Assembly (NCBI GenBank): GCA_029747585.1
Contig: JAPEVF010000131.1
Coordinates: 35,965-99,964 of the forward strand
DNA: 64,000 nt
Direction: 5' to 3'
From: Pleurotus djamor
Taxonomy: Eukaryota; Basidiomycota; Agaricomycetes; Agaricales; Pleurotaceae
Below, one piece after another: positions 20,665 to 32,035 of this stretch. The translations under genes were made by a program, and so were the position numbers. The notes beneath the pieces were generated by a model. That model was not told the origin of the DNA. It saw nothing but the letters and a program-made list of their open reading frames with translations, and searched no databases. Each line of letters begins with the position of its first letter. Within the stretch, counting starts at the first letter, position 1.

Positions 20665-23158
20665 CTACAGATGGGCCGTGAGTATTTTAGGGTACCTACG
20701 AGATACATGAGTGGGTAAAAACTCACATGAACGTGAAAAATTCATGTTGCTTTAATTCAGAAAAGGTGGGACGATGGTTTGCGGATGTATTGATAATCTA
20801 GCGTGGTTGAATAATTACTTCGCTGACGGGCAGATCCTAGGAGGCAGTGGAAGCTTACGGATGATACGTATTTGGCGGACAGTTTCGTAGCCTTCGGGTT
20901 TAGGGAGAGCAAGCTCCAGACGTGAAGATAATCCTCCCTCTTCTCAGGTCGAGAGGAAAATACAGGCTTTACGTGCAGGATATGTTAGCAACCATCGTAA
21001 AGGGGAAGTGGTATGAGAGACATACCTGGTCGGTCCCGACAAGCATTTGGAGAACGACGGCGCCATATGCCCAGAGATCAGCTGGTCCAGGCAAAAAGTC
21101 TCCCCAAACCTCAGGGGCAGAGAAAGCAGGTGTTCCGAAAGGACCAGGGATCGTGACGTCAGGAGCAACTTGAAGTGCTAAACCGAAGTCCCCAAGAACC
21201 AAGTTTCCGGCCGGAGACATGAAGATGTTCTCAGGTTTGATGTCACAATGGTAGATATTGTGGCTGTGGAGAGCTTCGAGTCCAAGGAGCTGTAATTCAA
21301 TGGAAGAAGTGACTACTTAGCGGAATCGGTGGCGGAAAGTTGACGTGAACTGCTTACCAGCTGTGCAGAAAATAAGGTGACTGAGTCCATGTCGAGGAAA
21401 TTGTTATTAGTATCAAAGAGAGCCAATATAGATGACAAGGTTTGGGAGTAAAGTGGCTAGAAATTGAAGAAGTGAGAGCACGGAGGGGGACGAATCGGGA
21501 TGGTGACATACCATGACGAAACCAATGCTATCGTAAGTTCCAAAAGACGCGAGTTCTGGTACGAGGAAGTTCGAGCCCAAAGCAGTGATGATTTGATTCA
21601 TATCATGCTCGTTCTTGATCTCGAGAGGCCCCAATCCACCACCTCGACGGCGCTTCTTCACAAGGTTACGGCTGATTTCGAACTTTCTATACATCTTGAC
21701 AGCCACGGCTCCTTTCCCCAAAGGAGAGGTATACATTCCACAGTAGACTTTGCCGAAGGCTCCGCGTCCGATTTCGTAGTGTAACTCGCAGAGATATTTT
21801 CCGGTTTCGTTGATAGATTGGAAGCCTTCGATCTCGCGCTCGATGGCTTGAGGTTGTGGCTCTGTGGGTTTGTCAAAGAGGATGGGCTTGTCTTCGACCT
21901 GCGGCGCTGGCTCTACGGCCTGGGGAGGGACTTGGTGAGCGTGAGCGACGGCAGGGGGATGGGCGACTTGAGGGACGTGAGCCTGATCTTGGTTCCCAGC
22001 AACTGGGTGAGCGATGCCTTGCATAACAGGCTGGGGATGATCTGCCTGCACTCGGACGATGCAAAAGTCCTCGGGCAATACGAGAACATTACCGCGAACT
22101 TCAAATTGTGCGGGCAACAGTTGCCGAATCGCCTGTTGTGCTGGAGGTATCGGTGCAGGTGCGGGATGAGCAGAATGTTGGTACACTTGTTGAGCGGCTC
22201 CATGAGCTTGAGGGATTGCGTGTTGGGCATCTGGTGCGGGACGGTATCGAGCTTCATTCTTAGGAGGTAAAGGGGGCGCGAGTCCAGGAGGAGTAGCTTG
22301 TGGAGTATCGTACGCACTCTCGGAGGTGTCGACTTGTTTCAAAGGCGTACGAGGCGTGAGCGCAGGTTTGGGAGTCTGAGCGCCAGCGATGAGAGGCTTT
22401 CGATTCACTGATTGAGGGGTAGGCGGCTGCATTGGCGTCCTCGCTCGCTTCTTTTCTCTGGGGATCTCTCTAGGTACGATAGGATCACGAGGGCTTGGTG
22501 CATTAGAATCAAAGGAGTCTCGGCGAGGGGTAGCATTAGCGGAAAGCTTAGGGGACTGATGTTCCCTAGAAGGAGGGCTCAACTTGAGAACAGGTATCCG
22601 GGAAACGCGAGTCGTAGAACGGCGAAGAGACTGTCGCAAATCAGGAAGAGCAGCCAGAGGGGTCTCCAGATCCAGATCGTCGTCAGTTTCAGGCTTCAAT
22701 TCCTTGGAATCATTTTCTTTACGTGTAGGTCCCCTTGGCTTCTTGAAGACAGGCGAAGGACCTTCACCTCTGGCAGAAAGACGCGTCGAGGGCTTCCGTC
22801 CCGCAGTCCCTGCCTGTATAGCCTTATCCTTTGCAGGAGCATTCTTTGGATCGATACGAGGCTTATCTACCTTGGTAGTAGCTTTCGTAGGTTCCGCAAC
22901 CTGAGGGATAGCTGGCAGAGCGTCCGCATCCTTAGCAGTAGGATTACTAGGCCTTGTCGCCTTTCGTTTGACGGCATCTAGCGTGTTTCGGCGNCGGTCG
23001 TTCAGTGCTTGAATCTCTGCCGTAGCCGGCTTGGGGCTGACGTCCTGCTTCTTCTTTCGGAAATTGGGTATAAAGCGACGGAATGGAGATCCAGGAGGAG
23101 CCTGTGCTTCTGCAGCAACAGGAACACGAAGACGGCTGGGAATCACGGAGAGTGTCAT
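20665..23158 (-). CDS. Protein kinase with long disordered N-terminus, non-RD type
   Basis: Exon 1 is 23158-21512, followed by about five small exons. Residues 1-480 are Pro/Ser/Lys-rich and disordered, with many Ser/Thr-Pro sites. The kinase domain follows: glycine loop EIGRGAFGKVYCG, AVAVKMYRK (lysine of subdomain II), then HCDIKPENIF (catalytic loop, Cys instead of Arg before the Asp), LGDFGLAL, GTPAFSAPEVW, DLWAYGAVVLQML and NHRPTFSELKQHEFF (subdomain XI Arg). All residues needed for catalysis are present, so it should be active. The HCD variant makes it a non-RD kinase, usually not controlled by activation-loop phosphorylation. The last two introns were placed because they alone give the subdomain XI motif in frame. 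The family is unclear; it is not an obvious MAPK, CDK or FunK1. Confidence 0.8.
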
Positions 23159-23744
23159 CTTGAGGANATGTAGGAGTCGCAAAGTCGTATGTTGATGGAA
23201 TCATTTCGAGTCGANGGTAAATCGCTTTTATTCGATTCGACCAACAATACGAACAATCCACAATTGGGAAGTCNTGGCCATGGCGCTTCACCTCTGCGCT
23301 TGTTCGAGGACACAGCAAGCAATTGTGGCGAGTCGACAACTTGGCCATCCCTGGACCCACAACAGTCGTTGTTACCCAGTTTGGTCGTTGTTCCAGTTCA
23401 GAGACTCAGGGACCNAACAAAAGCGGTTGCGGCGACTCGTCGTCAGGGGCGAGGTATATGGTCAGGGGCGCTGGAGAACAACAAGACAAGATGGGAGCGA
23501 TAATCACAGCGATGAGGCGTAGAGATAATGCAAGACTCAAGACTTANGNNNANNCGATGNCAGCTCGCTGGAGATGAATTAGTTTCATAAGACATCTACG
23601 TATTATACTCTACAACATAGGAAGCTTGCAGCGATTAAATATACCGAGGTCTACGTGTACACAGCTATCGCAGGCTGACAGGAAGTCAGTANAGATTAAA
23701 TGATCAGGTAGGGACACATACTTTTCAGTGCAGCTNTCTTCTAC

Positions 23745-25260
23745 TTAGAATGTAGAACCAATGGATCCGTACTTGATGTTGGAGAAAGTGACAGTGGCGC
23801 TGCCATGGGCAGACTCAACATCGGCTGGGACACCAGAGGTAGTAGCGCAAGTGCCACGNGTGACACCGGGAGCAGAGGGATCCTTGTCAGTGGGGAAAGC
23901 GCTGTCCAACCACAACATGTTAACGGCGTGGTCGTCCCAGATACTCATGACCAAGACCATTCCGCGTTCGAAGGATTCTCCCATGGCAGCAACTCCACCC
24001 TTGGTAGCGAAGTAGTTGGTGTCACCGAAAGCGGACTTTTGAGCGGCGCAGAAATCGTCGGTGATGGAGTCGAAGGGATCAACGTTAGGAACGCTGGTAA
24101 CCGAGTTTTGAATGACGACACCATCTTGGACGTAGAGGCGACGGATTTCAGAGAGAGGACCAGAGGTAGTATTGTCGGCCGTGAAGAATCTGGACGTATC
24201 AAAGTCAGATTAGAAGTGAGGCAGGGATGGTCAGACGTACTGAGTGACGACGGTGATCTTCTTGGTAGTATCGACGATTTTACCCTCACCGAGGAACTCG
24301 GTGTCACCCATACGGAAGGAGTTGAAGTCGCATCCGTCNTTGTCACAAACACCGCTGTAGCGTTCATCGGCATCACCGCACTCGGAGCCCTCNCAACGGA
24401 GGAGACCAGTGGTGCTGCAGGGATGNGGAGTGTANGCGGCAGCGTTGGAGTTNGCCTCCCAGATATCCATTTCGCTACAGCAGGANCCATAAGTTCCAGT
24501 TCCCGAGTTGGGGTCACCNTCNGACCCAACCCAACCCTCAACATTAGCCTACAGACNGAGANAAATNANTNNCAAGNNCTCGTTGAAGAGGGGAAAGTGG
24601 CTTACCAAACCNTCGATGAACTTCAANTCATGNGGGCATTGGGAATCACAGTAACCAGTACCNTACTTGGCACCAGCAGCGTTGTTGGGCTGGGTGCTCA
24701 TTCCACCATCTGCTGCCATTTCAGAGAAGTACAAAGCACCGTTAAGACCACAAGGGAGGGTGGACATGTCGACGTCGAAGGTGAATTCTTGGTTCTTCAA
24801 GTTGAACATCTTGTAGTGCGACTCATCATCGAGGAGGTAGACTCGGGAGCCGACGTTGGAACCGGTGACGAATCTGAGGGAGAGCGCATTGCCGCTGGTG
24901 GTGATGCCGTAGGTACCGCTGTAGTCGGCTCCATCAAGAGCACAGGCTGTGGCGCAGCTTGCGTCGGAGTCGCAGATAGAGGAATCCCAGGTGTTTCCGG
25001 TGTAGCAGTTCTAGAGATCAAAGCAGTTAGTGAGATGAGATACGAGAAAGGAAAGAAAGCCGTACAGTGTATCCCTCGGTGGTATGGAGCCAGCGCCAGT
25101 TGGCGTCCAAGACAACAGACTTGGACTGGGTGGTGCAACCAGAGGCCGTACATTCTTGGACACTGAGAGCTGGGTGGCTCTCAGCGGTCAGAGTGGCGAA
25201 TTGCTGGCCATAGGCGATGGCAGCGAGAGAGAAGAACAAGAGAGCACCAGAGCGAAACAT
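23745..25260 (-). CDS. Secreted GH7 cellobiohydrolase without CBM
   Basis: Exons 25260-25066, 25010-24606, 24548-24241 and 24189-23745. Residues 1-18 are a signal peptide ([18 protein letters not shown], then QQ). The mature enzyme begins with the typical GH7 pattern of paired Cys ([11 protein letters not shown]). The catalytic signature [11 protein letters not shown] carries the nucleophile Glu, the assisting Asp and the acid/base Glu. Other family signatures are YCDSQCPHDLKFI, GTCDKDGCDFN-like sequence ([15 protein letters not shown]) and [11 protein letters not shown]. It ends at YGSIGSTF, the usual end of the catalytic core, with no Ser/Thr linker or CBM1. GH7 enzymes release cellobiose from cellulose chain reducing ends; lack of a CBM suggests action on soluble or easily reached substrate. 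About 20 undetermined bases lie in exons 2 and 3. Confidence 0.93.
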
Positions 25261-25320
25261 CCTTGAGTAGAGGAGAAGTGTCGTGTAGAACGATGTNTTT
25301 TGTNGGTACGATATTCATGC

Positions 25321-25327
25321 CTTTATA
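25321..25327 (-). promoter_or_regulatory. TATA box of the GH7 gene
   Basis: Reads TATAAAG on the minus strand, 61-67 bases upstream of the cellobiohydrolase ATG. A strong TATA close to the start fits a highly inducible secreted-enzyme gene. Confidence 0.6.
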
Positions 25328-26683
25328 CCTCNTACTAGACCATCTCCTAGTATGACGNCAATCGTCCAAAGAGGCTTAGAGAGAAGAAGTGGGTATGTAA
25401 NGTCCAGCACCGAAGTGTGTCCGAAGGGTGTTGTGGCTACATCGAGTCGAGTAGCAAATAGGAATTTTGGATGGCTGAGCGAAGGCAGGTTGTTTGTGCA
25501 TCCTCGACCCAGGATGCGGTGGTTAGGACTATCTTGCTCCAACAATCCATCGTAACGCCGTCTCAAGGGTTTATCCGTCGGGCCGTTGCCATAGGTTACA
25601 TGGACGCGAAGCCACCTAAAATCATAGAAGCGTGTTTGGGTCAGCAAAAATGTGAAGTCCTAGGGGCCTTCAAGGGAGGAGGAGGAGGCGAATCGGTAAT
25701 TGTCGAGGTCGCCCGAAGGTTTTTCCGAGCGGGCGTTTTAGACTCTGAGCGATTTTGCTGGCTGAACCTCACGCGTGGTAAAGCGTTGCTACCGTTGATA
25801 GATACTCCACATTTGTGTGGAGCCTTGCATGCCAAGCGATGTTAGTCGAGGTTGAGGCCTTCAACTTGTCTGGGCCCGGTGAGACATAGAAATTAGAGTT
25901 GTCTACTTGGTCTACTTGGTCTGCTTGGGTGTTTAGGGATGTCGAGATACTTCCTGAATGGCCCGCAGCGAGCTAGAAGTCACGAAGAAGACCTATTGTA
26001 AAGCGCATAGGAAAGTAGTTAGATAGATGTCGAGTTATGACAGAAGCGACCTACCGCTCCACCACGCAAGAATAATAGAAGATGTCTCGGACATATCATA
26101 TCATCACTGAACCTCCCCCGAGTCCACGGGAGCGCGGGATCAAGCGTAAGTGGACTGTCAGCCTGACTACGGTGAATCGGATACTCGTGTCCAGTATTCG
26201 GAAAGACTTTGTGGTGCAAGTTGAAGCGGTTTGGGCAGTTTCGGGGTGAGTCCTTGTCTCTGAGGCGTACCATCATGCATCACCAGTCAGCATATGCCTG
26301 ATGGGACGAACTCGCGTATTTCGCCGACATGCCGTCCGCGTGCAGAAAATGCGCAGTCCCATGAGTAGATTAAGATTATTTGAGAGGAGAAAATGCGATT
26401 CAAACGGTTCCGTGTCGAGTTTCTAGAATTTGTTGCTTGCAAGGTTGCGAGTGAAACGACAGGTCAAGTCAAGGTCAAGTAAAGTCAGATTGTGAGTCTG
26501 TGACTGTCAGGGTGCTCGTTAGGGGCAAAGCATCACGTGAGCTTCAGCGCGCTGCTTCCGAAAACGGCAGTGTAGCGTTTTCCAGCCCCGCCTTTTCTTG
26601 TGGTGCTGGCGCCGTCAGTGTCGACGTTGTCGTTCACTTCTTGTCTTCGAACCACCACCATCTCTACTGCGTCCAGTCATTAC
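25328..26683. other. Divergent intergenic region between GH7 and coiled-coil genes
   Basis: About 1.35 kb serving two divergent genes. No gene supported; a 124-residue ORF at 25471-25845 has no recognisable feature. A short direct repeat of TCTACTTGG/TCTGCTTGG (three copies) lies at about 25900-25926, and TCAAGTCAAGGTCAAGTAAAGTC at about 26461 is repetitive. Confidence 0.4.
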
Positions 26684-28384
26684 ATGTCTGCGAGTCCTGG
26701 CCCAAGTTCGTATTCTCCACTCTCACCGCCCTACGGTCGTTCTTTGTCTCCTCCAAAGCACAATCGCGACCGTTCCCTTTCGAGACCCTCGTCGCGCAGT
26801 TCAATACGCTCAGGACGCGCAGCAAGCCCTTCTACGCACTTGCTAGAAGGAGACCCAGGTAATTACTCCCAAAAACCACTTTACATTGCATTACACAACT
26901 TCCCTTTCCATAATTGTAGTTGCTATTCGAAACCAAATGTCCACACTGAAACACTCTATTCGACAGCAACAAGCCCAGCTTAATAACTTGGAAACAACTT
27001 TGCTTCGTGGCCCTCGACCTTTACCCCCAGACACATCAGATATCCTTATGATTTCCTCGCCACCTCCACCCTCATCTTATTCACCATCTTCGTCATCTTC
27101 AAACGTGAAGCGACGGTCAAGCTTCGACGTTCTTCAAGGCCTCGCTGGTCCGGACTCAAATTTACCACTACCACGCCGGGATCCCAATGGAATAGAAGAG
27201 AATGGGATTCAGGAAGGTGTCCCGAAGTCTTTCGGTAGCAGTAGTCCCACTTCGACCAGAAGGACTTCAAGTCCAACACGGACACTCAGTCGTAAGCCCT
27301 AGACTCAACCTACTTAGCTGTCAGGAATTGAACCTTTGACAGGAATACCGGTATCTTCAGTAGGTGGGTTACCTCTAATCCGCCTATTTATCGTGGCGTC
27401 TTAACTCATTCACAGGCAATGCTCGGGCTCTAGCCGACGAGGGTCAACGTCTCAACACGTCGACATCAAGTAGAAGTCTGGTGGACCCTGATGCTTCTTC
27501 CGTCTCGCTTCAACCTCCATCCCCAAATCGACGTGCATCGTTTACACCGGGAGGTACAACGAAGGTGTTGGCAGATCTCCAGGCCGGCGTCGTCAATGCA
27601 CGTACTGCTTTGGAGAATACAAAATCCCAACTACGATTGTCGCAGCGCACAGTAGCGCAGCTGACACGCCAGACCGAGGATCTCAAGGAAGCCCGAGAAC
27701 GCCTACGTTTGGAAAATGAAGGACTCAACAATGTCGTAGCACGTAAAGAGCGGTTGCTCCAAGAAGTCCTGGAACGAGCACGGAAAGCTGAAGCTGAAGC
27801 CGCACAACTCAAGGCACAACTCAAAACAGAGACTACTACATCGAAAAAGTCGCTTCGTGAAATGGAATCCGCGCTCACGGAGTCCACGGCACTGTCCCAG
27901 AAATCCGAACGCGAGTACATCACTCTACGAGATAGTGTCAAAGGTCTCGTAGAAGGTTTCAAGTCAGACACGGATAAGCTGAGAGACGAGATGCGGAAAC
28001 GGGAGGACAAGTTGCGCGCCGAGTGCGAGAGTGTTGGGCGGAAGTACAAGCGCTTGTTGGAGGAGGTGAAGAATGCTGAGACGCAGAGGAAGCATGTCAA
28101 AGAGTTGAGAGAGGAAGACAAGAAGAAGGAAAAAGAGGTTGAAAGCATGTGGACCCAACAAGTGGAGAAAATGAAGGCTGAAGTCGAGCGGCATTCGGCG
28201 GAAAGCCAGAAAGCTAGCAATACTGCCAAGTGCGTTGTATTTCTACACCCTTTCATCGTACTAACCCTCGCTTGTTTTTCTTAGGGAATTGGCTAGTGAT
28301 TTAGCCCGATTGCGACGGTTAATGCAAAGCCATCGATCCTCCGTAAACCTTGACACCACCATTGAACTCGACGCCCCTCCTTAA
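26684..28384 (+). CDS. Coiled-coil protein, possibly SHE3-like
   Basis: About five exons. The N-terminus (MSASPGPSSYSPLSPPYGRS) and the region to about residue 150 are Ser/Pro/Arg-rich. A short helix (VAIRNQMSTLKHSIRQQQAQ) lies in exon 2. From about residue 190 to 430 there is a continuous coiled coil: KVLADLQAGVVNARTALENT, VAQLTRQTEDLKEARERL, RKAEAEAAQLKAQL and so on. A last short exon gives ELASDLARLRRLMQSH and the stop. Fungal proteins with this layout are sometimes assigned to the SHE3 family (myosin-mRNA adaptor); I cannot confirm that from motifs, so the function is left open. It could equally be a generic cytoskeletal or septal coiled-coil protein. Confidence 0.7.
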
Positions 28385-29246
28385 TGCAACCCAGTTTCGG
28401 TCTTNTTTTCTCCTTATTCCTCTCATTTGTACACCACGCTTTGCCGCTTTGCTATCTCGTTAACCTTTCACNTGCCAATACTCTGGAACACTGCTAGTCA
28501 GATTTTTCACCCTCATCGAACCCTTCTTTGCTTCCGTTGTGTTCGTGCTTTCCATTCCTTCATCCGTGGATTATCTTTCCCCGCTACCACATTCACCATT
28601 ACTAGTATAGCACATTCGTTCCACGTTTTCTTGGCATNCACAACATCCCATCATCAATTTCCGTCTTTACTTATCGTATACCTCGCGCGCATCGAATCAT
28701 CATCTGTTCTCTCTGTTCTATATACCATCATGCCAGTTTTCTGTTGATCTCCCCCACTCTCAGGTCGGGTTTGCGCATTGATTTCCACAGAGATCGGGAT
28801 CAGGATTCGTGTCCGAGGCATGATGCTCTCACCCGCCTTTGGTCTGACAGGTAGTTACTAGCACGCGCCGTTTAGTTCACGTTCTGACTCTAGTCTGTTC
28901 TTTGATAGGTTGATACGCACAGCCGTCTTGTGTCCGCACTTTATGAGAAGGGAGCCAGACACGAAGCTTATTCTTGATGAGAATCATCCTGTGACCTTCT
29001 CAACGTCCCCAACATGATCATCGATGGCCCGAAGTCTATCTGAGAAGACCGGGGGGAAGGTGGCTTGTTGCGCCTATACTTATTTGCTTCCCCCTTCGTA
29101 CTTCTGAGTGCTTGCGTTCCTTCCATTACATCTTCCCGCGTTCTAGCTTGTTGTCCCTGTCTTCTGGTTCGCTAACAGCAGGACTCAGGCTAAGCACCCT
29201 GTCAGTCACTCTGCCAGTCTACTGTATCGTCGTCACACGCCATATT
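28385..29246. other. Intergenic region between coiled-coil and permease genes
   Basis: AT/pyrimidine-rich 3' flank of the coiled-coil gene, then the permease promoter. An ORF at 28427-28747 is a low-complexity run with two N and no supportable function. Confidence 0.4.
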
Positions 29247-31976
29247 ATGGATGAGGACCATAAGGATACCGCTATCTCCATCGCTGAGAGGGGTGCCCTG
29301 GGGAGCATTCTTATGGAGGATGCCTACTTGGAGTCCCTAGAGCGGTCGCAGAGGCCTGACTTCGATGTCTCTGACCGTGATCATGTTCAGCGCACGCTAA
29401 AGCAGCGGCATGTGCAAATGTATGAGTTCCCAGCCCTGCGTCTACTCCCCCCCAAGGACTAACGAGTCTATCATCGCTCTTTGACCAGGATTGCGGTGAG
29501 TGCGTATCTTTTAAGACTCGGTTTTGCTTGAGCTTTTTGGCAGATTNCAGGTACCATCGGGACGGGTCTCTTCCTTGGATCTGGGGCTGCTTTATCTGGC
29601 GCAGGGCCTTTGGGTGCCCTGATTGCGTATATCATCGTTGGAACAGTCGCATATGCGTAAGTCACCCCGAATGCTCCCCTTTCTTACGTTATAGCTGAAC
29701 GGTGGTGAACGCCTCAGTTCGCTCTGTTCTGTGGGAGAAATGACTACTTGGGCCCCAGTCTCAGGTACTTTCCCTCATTTCGGTGAGTTTTCCGTCCCCT
29801 TCTTATTATACTTTTATATTCTCTGAGCTCCGTTCAAATAGCAAGTAGATGGGTAGACCCCGCCCTTGGATTCGCCGTGGGATGGGTACGTTCCTGGCCT
29901 TACTCTATAATCGTGACTACACTAATATCGACTAAACTACCTGTAGAACTACTTTTACAATACTGCGTTGGTGATTCGAACCCTGCTTTGACGCTTCACT
30001 CACAGGCTTGAACTAGTATGGGTGTGCCGGTTGAGATCACGGCGGCCACGATCCTCTTGACGTTCTGGGACACTAATGTCATTCCGACCCCCTTTTATGC
30101 TAAGGAACCTCCTGACACACTCCTTTAGCGTCAACACTTGGCTGTTTACACCGCCGTCATCTGCGTTGGGGTGATCGGAATCAACGTTTTTGGTGCCCGA
30201 TGGTTCGGAGAATGTGAGTATCTACTCGAATTCTTGCTGAGGCTGAGGCTTATTGGCAGCCGAGTTTTACTTCTCCCTGATTAAATGTGGGTNCTCATCT
30301 TTTCCCCTAACTTTTTCAAGCTCCTGACTTTCCGTCTGAGTTAGTGACGATGATCACTGGGTTAATCTTGGTGGGCCTTGTTATTGACCTTGGAGGAGGT
30401 CCGAACCACGACCGCCTTGGCTTTCGAGTAGCTCGCATACTTCATCCTCGTTGCCACAGCGTTGTTAATGTGTCTTTCTAGTACTGGAAGAANNNTGGNG
30501 CCATCGCTCGCGCTGGTCTAGTTGCTAATCTTCACACAGATAGATTTCTTGCTGTTGTCTCCGTGATCATCCAAGCAGCTTTNTCTTTCCAAGGCGTGGA
30601 GCTCGTTGCCGTGTAGGTTCATATTCCCAACTAGGAACCTTCCTAATTTCAGTTGTCCGAACAATATAGTGCCGCATCGGAGACGGAGAACCCTCGTCGC
30701 AACATCGCTAAAGCAGTGAAACGGGTCTTCTATCGCATCCTTGTATTCTACGTGCGTGTTTTCATTTAAGGAGCTTGTTCTCTGTGTTACAGCCTCTTTC
30801 TCATAGATTCTTGGGATAATTATCATTGGGATGTGCGTACCCTCGGACGACCCAGATCTTCTTCGCCGTGCGCCATCAATATCTTAGTCCCTTCGTGAAT
30901 GATTTCACCTCTTACTCCCCTTTCTACAGGTACTGGGAATGCTGCGCAGTCTCCCTACGTTATCGCCATCAACCGTGCAGGAATTAAAGGTACGTTCCTA
31001 GCTCCAAATCTTCCCCTGATACTCACTAGTTCCCAGTCTTACCGCACATCATAAATGCTGGCGTTTTTACAAGCGCGTTTTCTGCTAGTAACAGCCTCCT
31101 CTTTACGTCTTCCCGAATTTTGTACGGTCTTGCGGTTCGAGGGCAAGCCCCGAGAGCCTTTACCTACTGTACGAGGAATGGACTACCTCTCACAGCAGTC
31201 CTCACCGTGGTGAATACTTCACTCTTGTGTGTCGATGTCCTTCATCTGATCACTCTCCACTAGTCTGCATTCGCTTTCTTGTCGTTCATGAATATCTCGA
31301 GCGGTGCCGAGACTGTCTTCAAGTAGGTATCTCTTGAAAGATTTTCGCAGTGTTTACAAGGCTCCTTCCAGCTGGCTTGCAAATTTGACTACCGTTGGTG
31401 GCTTCTTCACATGGTGCACCATCAACATCACGTATGCTCGCTTTTGTACGGACGGTCGATGTAGTTTCCAATGTTGGCTTTTGCTAACCATATCATGGCA
31501 ACTAGATAAAGGGATGAAAGCACAAGGTCGCGATCTAACCAAAAATACCTATCATAATCGTTTTCAACCATGGATCTCGTATTGGGGCATCTTCTGGACG
31601 GCGTTGTTCATCCTCATCAATGGCTTCGCCGTGTTCTTCCACTTCAATATTTCGTCCTTCTTGATAGCGTGTCAGTGCTGTTCAATTTACTCCGTCCTTG
31701 GATTATGTACTCATTTGAACTGACTGGTGGTAGACATAAACATCCCTATCTTCTTTGCCTTGTTCTTCGGATACAAGATACTCATGCAGACCACGTTCTG
31801 GCGGCCACTCGAGATGGATTTCGTCACTGTACGCCCTCCTCGCCTCATGGCTCTATTATGACCCATCAAATTCTAATTTGACTGTGCGCTAGGGTATTCC
31901 AAGCGTGGAAGAGACGGAGAGTCCAGAAATTCCTCCAAAAACGATACCAGAGAAGGTTGCGGCTGTCCTCTTTTAG
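29247..31976 (+). CDS. Amino-acid permease (AAT/YAT family, APC superfamily)
   Basis: At least a dozen small exons. After a hydrophilic N-terminus (MDEDHKDTAISIAERG) the family signature appears across the third exon: GTIGTGLFLGSGAALSG. Other family features follow in order: SVGEMTTWAPVSGTFPHF, ALGFAVGWNYFYNTAL, VPVEITAATILLTFW, FQGVELVAV with ASETENPRRNIAKAVKRVF, then PYVIAINRAGI, HIINAGVFTSAFSASNS and SRILYGLAVRGQAPRAFT. About 12 membrane segments can be read, and the C-terminal tail is short and hydrophilic. It should be a plasma-membrane proton symporter for amino acids with broad or unknown specificity. The motif order is complete, so the gene appears intact, though N bases at 29547, 30293 and 30493-30499 obscure some boundaries. 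Confidence 0.88.
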
Positions 31977-32035
31977 ACTCGTCGTCCAATACAAGCGACT
32001 ATGGGCTATATGTATCACATTGACATGATATACAG

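Noticed and set aside
23183..23744. Plus-strand ORFs at 23189-23577 between kinase and cellulase genes
   Set aside because: Three overlapping frames, rich in N and low-complexity sequence; no coding feature.
25471..25845. 124-residue plus-strand ORF upstream of the cellulase
   Set aside because: Lies in the divergent promoter region, and an overlapping minus-strand frame is also open; no motif.
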